64,000 nt of DNA from Perilla frutescens (Eukaryota > Streptophyta > Magnoliopsida > Lamiales > Lamiaceae): assembly GCA_026008535.1 (NCBI GenBank), contig BRKX01000003.1:29192001-29256000 (forward strand). Reading direction: 5' to 3'. The notes below the pieces were generated by a model. It searched no databases. It was not told where the DNA came from and saw nothing but the letters and a program-made list of their open reading frames with translations. Positions 58,217 through 64,000 of the stretch are shown one piece after another. The translations under genes were made by a program, and so were the position numbers. Numbering within the stretch: the first letter of the stretch is position 1; each line of letters starts with the position of its first letter.

Positions 58217-58228
58217 GGTATTTATAGA
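58217..58228 (-). promoter_or_regulatory. Candidate TATA box of the antisense PMD gene
   Basis: The minus strand reads TTCTATAAATACCCC, a strong plant TATA consensus. It is followed by pyrimidine-rich sequence, and its expected start site (about 58190) is 1.4 kb upstream of the first PMD exon. It is the only strong TATA I see upstream of that gene and points in its direction. Transcription itself is inferred. Confidence 0.5.
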
Positions 58229-58849
58229 AGAGAAGGTGGTGCATGGAAAATGGTGGATTGAAAGTATGCATTAAGAATGACATTTGAGAAAACAATAGAT
58301 CTTGTTATTACCTGCAGATAAAAGGAGAGTGCACCTTTTGTGCTCAGCTGCAGACTTTCCAATGTCAGAATATTCTTAAGCAAAGTATATAACTCAGGCC
58401 ATCTAACCTGCAAAATAAAAAGGAGAGGGTATAGAACTCATGGACGAAAGGATGATTTCATGGAAATTAATATTCTCCTTAAGACTTGGTCTAAACCTTA
58501 TCTTAAAGGAGATTACCTCTCGATTACTGGGAAAGAATCTTGGAGTACTGTGCAAAAAAATTGCAGCTGAAATTTCGGTAAAGATTGAAAGATGGTGGCG
58601 CCGCCGAAGAGCTGTACTTCCATATCTCAAAGCAGATAACCCCATTTCAATTTGTTGGGCTAGCATTTTCTTAATTAATGTGGTGGGCTACCAATTTGGG
58701 CCGCCAATTCTAATTGATTGAAAACAAAATCACTTTGTGGGCTTTGATTCAAATTGATGAAATACATAGTTGAAGGCCCAAGTTTTTACCTACACTTCTC
58801 ATAGAAATCGAGAAAGTGCCCTTTATCAAGTGTCAGGCCAAAAAAAAAA

Positions 58850-59139
58850 AAAAACCCTCAACTTCTAGAACTCTATAACTATCAACTCCAAGAATTCTTA
58901 GAAATGAGTATAAACTTTCTAAAATAAATTCAAGATCAAGAACTCCTTAACACGAGTATAAAAGGTTTACAAATCAAATTGAAATGGAAGACTCCTAGAT
59001 ACGAGTATAAACTATCTAGAAAATTTTAAAAGTGAAGAACTCCTTGATATGAGTTAAAACTATCTAACGAAATTCTCAAAATATGAGACTCGTTCATTTT
59101 CAAGACAACTAGCTCATGAACTTATCTCATGGGAACATT
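58850..59139 (+). repeat. Degenerate tandem repeats before the 3' LTR
   Basis: About five diverged units of about 60 bp share the core AGAACTCCTTGATACGAGTATAAACT (near 58895, 58950, 58990, 59040). A polypurine-like CTCATGGGAACATT then precedes the LTR start at 59140. Tandem repeats in this position are common in Tat-type elements. Confidence 0.65.
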
Positions 59140-59975
59140 TGTAAGCAATTAAATTTTTATCGCCAATCAAATGGCGCCATGTGGAAATTAAAATGATTAA
59201 ATACAAAAATTAAAATGATTAAATACAAAATTAAATTATTTATTTATATTTTAGGAATTTTATTTAATCAAATTCCTAAATATAATAAATAATAATTTGA
59301 TATTAATGTGTAGAAATTTTCAACCAATGAAAATTCGACAAGTGGCGAGCTCACACTAAAAAATCAACAGACTAATGTAGGTGATTGCAAATAGAAGTGG
59401 CCAATTAAAACATGTCACATAAGCCCTAATTTACCTCACTTTCTCTCCATTTGCCTATAAATAGAGGGTTTTGGCCAAAGGAAGGGGGACAAGTTCAAGA
59501 GCTCAAGTTTGGAGAAGGATTCCTTAGAGAAAACTCTCTTCAATCTTCAAGGCATTCAAGTTGAAGATTCAAGGCGTTTTTCGCGTTCTTCGTCAAAGCC
59601 ATCCCAAGCTTGAAGTTTGATCCGGAATCAAGGTGCTACACCCTCCGATCAACGTTTTCGAGCTTCAAATCTTCAAGTTGTTCTTGAAGACTCAAGACGT
59701 TCTTCATCAAGATCGTTCAAAATCATCGTTTGATCCGGAATCAAAGTCTCGACCATCCGAATCAATGTTATAAACTCCAAAATATCGAATTCGTGAAGAG
59801 CAAAGAGGCAAATCTACCTTGAAGATCTTAAAGAATGGGAAGATCAAATTTTTGAAGAGAAGAATCAGAAGATCAAATAGAGAATCGAACCACAAATTGT
59901 AATTTCAATCCAAAAATATTTCTTTGTATGCTTTTTCGGTGTTTATTAATATAAATACACGAAATTTGTGTTACA
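59140..59975 (+). repeat. 3' LTR of the Tat-type element, 836 bp
   Basis: It is collinear with the 5' LTR, with a small duplication near 59200 (a repeated AAATTAAAATGATTAAATAC) explaining most of its extra 21 bp. It ends TTTGTGTTACA before the ATCAT duplication at 59976-59980. Confidence 0.92.
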
Positions 59976-59980
59976 ATCAT

Positions 59981-60942
59981 CAAGTGTGCAATGGATTTTT
60001 ATATTTACTTTTTAGATCATGACATATATACTTTCATTAGTATCTCTACCAAGCTTTGCTTTTTAAAAGATTATAAAATCATGTGCTCTTGTTTTTATTT
60101 TTTATTTTAAAATAAAAAATCGATCAACAACTAATAATATATAAGTGTCATTACATATGAAGTGAAGTTTCACTATAAATGAAGCGGAGTATCATTACCT
60201 ATGAAGCGCCTAACAACCCTCATTTTTTTCAGTTTTTTTTTAAATCTTCATTTTGTATCGAGTACCACTATGTATGAAGTGAAGTACCACTAATTATGTG
60301 TTGGAGTATCGCTTAATATGAATTGAAATATCATCAAATATGCAATTTTTTTTTAGATCATGACATATATACTTTCCTTGGTATCTCTACCAAGTCTAGC
60401 TTGCTTTTTAAAAGATATTTTTAAACATAAAATCATGTGCTCTTATTTTATTGTATTTTTTGAAATAAAAAATCGATCAACAACTAATAATATATAAGTG
60501 TCATCACATATGAAGTGAAGTTTCACTAGAAATGAAGCGGATTATCATTACCTATGAAGCGCCTAACAACCCCCATTTTTTCGATTTTTTTTTATTTTTT
60601 CAAATTTTTTTTAAATCTTCATTTTGTATCGAACCCAGTGCATGAGCCCACGTGTTAGCATCGGCTGAATACACTGGGAGAGACGTCAGATAAAAAAATA
60701 AATTAATTCAATTCATTTTTAGGATTCATTAATGTTATTTTAGGGTATATATTTATTTCAAAAAAATTAAATATATTTGTAAAAAAAAATATATGAAATT
60801 AAAAAATGAAAAAAAAAACTAAAAAGAAAAGAAAATGAGGGGGAGAGAGAGGGGAAGATGGACACTAAAAAAACAAAAACAAAAAAAAAGAGAGGGATCG
60901 CCTATTTGGTCAAAAGGAGAATCGTTACGGTCTCACGCAAAT
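59981..60942. repeat. Tandem repeat locus, right part
   Basis: This continues the unit interrupted at 46167. Units beginning TTAGATCATGACATATATAC start at about 60012 and 60353, and each includes TCGATCAACAACTAATAATA, TGAAGTGAAGTTTCACT and TATTGAATTGAAATATCATCAA-type text. The second is cut near 60640. A purine/A-rich stretch follows, ending at ACGGTCTCACGCAAAT (60927-60942), the near-inverse of the left-end motif at 45185-45200. Confidence 0.68.
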
Positions 60943-61069
60943 GTGTATCTCTATATAAATAGGATTGGGAAGTGAAAAAGGGAGCAATAATTGACCGACC
61001 GCCTTTTTGCTCTGGGCAAGACCCGAGTCCTTTCTCACTCGATCGAGACTCAATTCCAACATATGATCT

Positions 61070-61736
61070 TTCGTGTTACACCTCTTGTTGCACTTTTAAA
61101 TAATGAGTTTTGCTTGTAATTGTTTTTCAATTTTATATATTTTTATTTAGTTTAAGGGTTTATAATTATGTTTTAGTATTTAATTTTCTATTTTCAATTA
61201 ATAATTCATTATTATGGTTGATTATTTAAAAAATTAATTTTTTAATTTTTTTCAATTCATTTTTTGTTGATAAATGTTGACCATGATTATTTATGTTGTA
61301 ATTAATTTTTCATAAATATTATTAAAATCATAAATTTAATAGTGAAATCCATAATGAAACACGAAAGAGTGTAACAGGAAATAGGTTCAAATTCAATGTT
61401 ACACTTCTATGTGTTTCATTTCGTGTTTTACCATAAAATTTATGATTTTAATAATAATTATTAGAAAATAAAAATAAATTCTAACATAAATAATCATTGT
61501 CAACATTTATTAACAAAAAAATAAATTAAAAAAATTAATAAAATTTAATTTTGAATTAATCAACCATAATAATGAATTATAAAAATTAAATACTAAAAAA
61601 ATCATAAATCCTAATTGGGCGGTGTAAACCCTAAAAAACAATCTAAAAATTAAATTAAATAAAAAAATATAATTGAAGAAATATATATATATATATATAA
61701 ACACCGAATTTAAAAGTATAACACGAAGTGTAACAT
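61070..61736. mobile_element. Near-palindromic foldback element, 667 bp
   Basis: Left and right arms (61070-61376, 61397-61736) are extended inverted repeats around a 20-bp loop (61377-61396). The inner arms pair almost perfectly, for example GAAACACGAAAGAGTGTAACA on the left with TGTTACACTTCTATGTGTTTC on the right. The outer arms diverge more, and the right arm holds a (TA)n insertion at 61680-61699. It has no coding capacity. This resembles a large MITE or foldback element. Confidence 0.65.
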
Positions 61737-61799
61737 ACAGAGTGTAAGGAAATCTCAAGTAATATAAAATTTGAACCCCAATTCCGATCCATGGGCCCA

Positions 61800-61801
<2 letters not shown>

Positions 61802-61832
<31 letters not shown>
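61802..61832. repeat. (TA)n microsatellite
   Basis: About 15 uninterrupted TA units occur here; a shorter run is at 61680-61699. Confidence 0.9.
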
Positions 61833-61834
<2 letters not shown>

Positions 61835-61989
61835 ACACACTTGAGCATCTCACATTTTTCCTCCCATTTTCAAGAGTAATTTTGTTAGTTACTAATATAT
61901 TGATTTAATAAATTTTTTAATGCTATCATTCAATTTAATATAATTAAATTATATTCTATATTTAACATTTCTATAATTAAATTAATTTT

Positions 61990-62166
61990 CATTATAATTA
62001 CTAAAATAAATTATACATAGATTGCGAATCATTCTCGCCTTCTCTTCAATTCAAATGGTTGACTTTTCAATCCAAATTAGACGTATAGATTGATATTAAT
62101 AGATTGAAAAAGGTTAATAATTGATAGTTTATACGTGACTAATTTCTATAGAAATAGATTGTAAAT

Positions 62167-62206
<40 letters not shown>

Positions 62207-62377
62207 TATAATTACTAAAATAATTTATACATAGATTGCGAATCATTCTCGCATTCTCTTCAATTCAAATGGTTGACTTTTCAATCCAAATTAGACATAT
62301 AGGTTGATATTAATAGATTGGAAAAGGTTAATAATTGATAGTTTATACGTGACTAATTTCTATAAAAATAGATTGCA
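61990..62377. repeat. Tandem duplication, 214-bp unit
   Basis: Unit 1 (61990-62203) and unit 2 (from 62204) both start CATTATAATTACTAAAAT and share GATTGCGAATCATTCTCGC, GGTTGACTTTTCAATCC and TTTATACGTGACTAATTTC, with few differences. Each unit ends in a triplet repeat. Confidence 0.85.
62165..62203. repeat. (ACT)n microsatellite
   Basis: About 12 perfect ACT triplets close the first copy of the duplicated unit. Confidence 0.9.
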
Positions 62378-62379
62378 AA

Positions 62380-62579
62380 CTACTACTACTACTGCTGCTG
62401 CTGCTACTGCTATTGCTGCTACTACTCCTACTACTGCTCCTACCACTGCTCCTACTACTGCTACTGCCGCTACTACTGCTACTACTGCTCTTACTGCTAC
62501 TACTGCTACTACTGCTCCTACTGCTGCTACTACTGCTACTGCTACTACTGCTACTACTGCTACTACTACTGCTACTACT
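62380..62579. repeat. (CTA/CTG)n triplet array, 200 bp
   Basis: About 66 triplets are mostly CTA, CTG and CTC, expanded from the equivalent of the shorter ACT array. Open frames across it encode only poly-Thr/Ala or poly-Leu and are artefacts. Confidence 0.9.
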
Positions 62580-62580
62580 T

Positions 62581-63802
62581 AAAAAATCGATATAGTGTGA
62601 ATATTATAGATTGGAATATATATCAATTTGTTACCATAAAATTATGACTAACTATACATTAATTTATTTATTTCAATTTGTTAATGTATTTTTTAACTTT
62701 ATCAGTAATCAAATCAATTTAATTATATAGTCTATATATATGTGTGTATATAATAACAAAATTTTAAATTAAATTTTTTTTGCCCATTTGATATGAATAA
62801 TAATTATGTTAATTATCAATTATCATTAATGAATCCACACATAAGGTGTCAATTAGTTGGCATTTTTATTACTGTGATTAAAATCACGAATTAATAGCAC
62901 TCAATTCATTATCCCAATTTAACTAAAATCTTTATGACACCTATTCTAATTTAACTTCCTAATTTTCTTCTTATACATCACATATAAATACATTTATAAA
63001 AAATTGTGTGGAAAATTATATGAATGTGATTGTTCAAGGTTATTGTCTTCTTCCCTCTTGCTCTCTTGCATCATCGATCTTGATGATTTGGCTTGTGAAT
63101 GTTTGCAGTCATTTACTATTAGTGCTCACTTACTTGGTCTATGAGGGAGAACTTTGAAATTTCGGAAGCTAGAAAGCTATGCAAAAAAAAAATGGAACTT
63201 TAATGTATAGTAAATGAAACTTTAATCTATAGTGATGTTTGATGAAGTAATATATTATTTTTGTACGTTGTTATAGGGATGTATTTTGGTTGCACCAGTT
63301 TTTATTTACATTGTTGCAAGATAATTTTGTTGTATAATGTTTTTTGCTATGATAATGTAGTAAATTTTTATATTATTTTATAAAATAATTTAAGACAGCT
63401 CAAACATGTCCATCAGCTCATGTAGTTATTCATTGTCTTTTAGTATTGTTGTCTTATTCTTTTTAAGAAAAAGTTATTCAACATTCAAATATTTACATGA
63501 TTTGTTAGATGTACATACGACATAAATATAAAACATTATGAGGTTATAAAGTTATTGCTCAAGATATTTTTAGAATTATACAATCCGATACGTGCCACAA
63601 ATTAGTGTTAAAATATATATATATATATATATGTTATTTTCAAGTGTTAATTCGACAATGACAACTTTCAATAAATTTTTGACAAAAATAGATGTTTATG
63701 AGAGAAGATGATATGGTGAAAAGTTTGTAGAAGAAGAATAAATAAATTTATGAACATGATGAGATTGCTTATGGAAAAAAGTATAAAAAAGTTTAGGATT
63801 TT
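62581..63802. other. AT-rich intergenic sequence
   Basis: I see no ORF or RNA gene. A (TA)n run occurs near 63615-63632. Positions 61737-61989 likewise hold only AT-rich sequence. Confidence 0.4.
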
Positions 63803-64000
63803 TGTTGATCCCGGTGCGAGTCTATATCAGTTTAGAGGGGGGGTGAATAAACTAACTTCAAAAACTTAAAACAGTTGCGGAATGTTTAGGGCCCAGACTC
63901 GCTTAGACTTATTTTATCTGCACTTGTTCAGTTGAGAGAGTGAGCTTGACCTAGAGCTGAGCTGATGAGCTGATCAGTTAGGACTGATAGCTTGAGAGTT
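63803..64000 (-). repeat. LTR end of a copia-type element, runs off the right edge
   Basis: The plus strand begins TGTTGATCCCGGTGCGAG and has AGAGGGGGGGTGAATAAAC. Read inverted, this is an LTR 3' end with TTTATTCACCCCCCC, like the end of the LTR at 9556-10892. The two are related but not close copies. The rest of the element lies outside the window. Confidence 0.6.

Larger units (their letters stand above)
46168..59975 (+). mobile_element. Tat-type Ty3/gypsy retrotransposon, 13.8 kb
   Basis: Two LTRs (46168-46982, 59140-59975) are flanked by a perfect 5-bp duplication ATCAT (46163-46167 and 59976-59980). Removing the element rejoins the repeat unit GAAATATCATCAAG, seen uninterrupted at about 45800. 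Order: gag, protease, RT, RNase H, second RNase H, integrase, then about 5.6 kb of 3' region with an antisense gene and tandem repeats. The dual RNase H and the long 3' region with an antisense ORF are marks of the Tat lineage (Retand/Ogre-like). Several stops and frameshifts make it defective. Confidence 0.93.

Noticed and set aside
62304..62582. Poly-Thr/Ala and poly-Leu proteins
   Set aside because: They are direct translations of the CTA/CTG triplet array.

Overview
This window is a stack of nested transposable elements from a plant nuclear genome, almost certainly a eudicot. I find no intact host gene, no rRNA or tRNA gene and no CRISPR array. The evidence for a plant is the mix of families: Ty1/copia and Ty3/gypsy LTR retrotransposons (including a Tekay-like chromovirus and a Tat-type element with a second RNase H and an antisense plant-mobile-domain ORF), a plant L1-type LINE, a CACTA transposon, and captured fragments of plant KIN-4 kinesin and ribosomal protein L8 genes. 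Almost every coding frame carries stops or frameshifts, so most coding entries are pseudogenes.

Left part (1-14399). The 5' end of a minus-strand Ty3/gypsy element (LTR 2009-3215, gag 1101 to the left edge) has inserted into a plus-strand copia element, Copia-A(+), 3216-7844. Next come the 3' end of a second copia-like element with its own LTR (7845-10892), a minus-strand piece of a Copia-A LTR (10893-11627), and a third copia, Copia-B (11628-14399).

Centre (14400-44333). A minus-strand Copia-A copy is the oldest layer. It is split by a 20.4-kb CACTA element (16999-37419) with matched terminal repeats and a 3-bp TCT target duplication. The CACTA carries a ribosomal protein L8 fragment, a 5'-truncated LINE, six exon segments of a KIN-4 kinesin (one split by a solo LTR with a GCAAC duplication), a Ulp1-like protease remnant, and palindromic subterminal repeats. 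A 12.8-kb Tekay-like gypsy element (24370-37144, 3.29-kb LTRs, GTAAA duplication) lies in its right subterminal repeats. That gypsy element has an intact 257-codon ORF upstream of a broken gag-pol. Further right, a 2.2-kb solo LTR (39613-41844) lies in the Copia-A leader.

Right part (44334-64000). After a small foldback element (44334-44605) comes a tandem-repeat locus (45185-46167, resuming 59976-60942). It is interrupted by a 13.8-kb Tat-type gypsy element (46168-59975, ATCAT duplication) with gag-protease, RT-RNase H, a second RNase H, integrase and, on the opposite strand, a plant-mobile-domain gene with its own TATA box. The last 3 kb hold a 667-bp near-palindrome, a 214-bp duplication with triplet repeats at its ends, AT-rich DNA, and the edge of another copia-type LTR.

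Relative order from the nesting: Copia-A(-) first, then CACTA, then the LINE, the solo LTR and the Tekay-like element inside it. The repeat locus at 45185 predates the Tat element.
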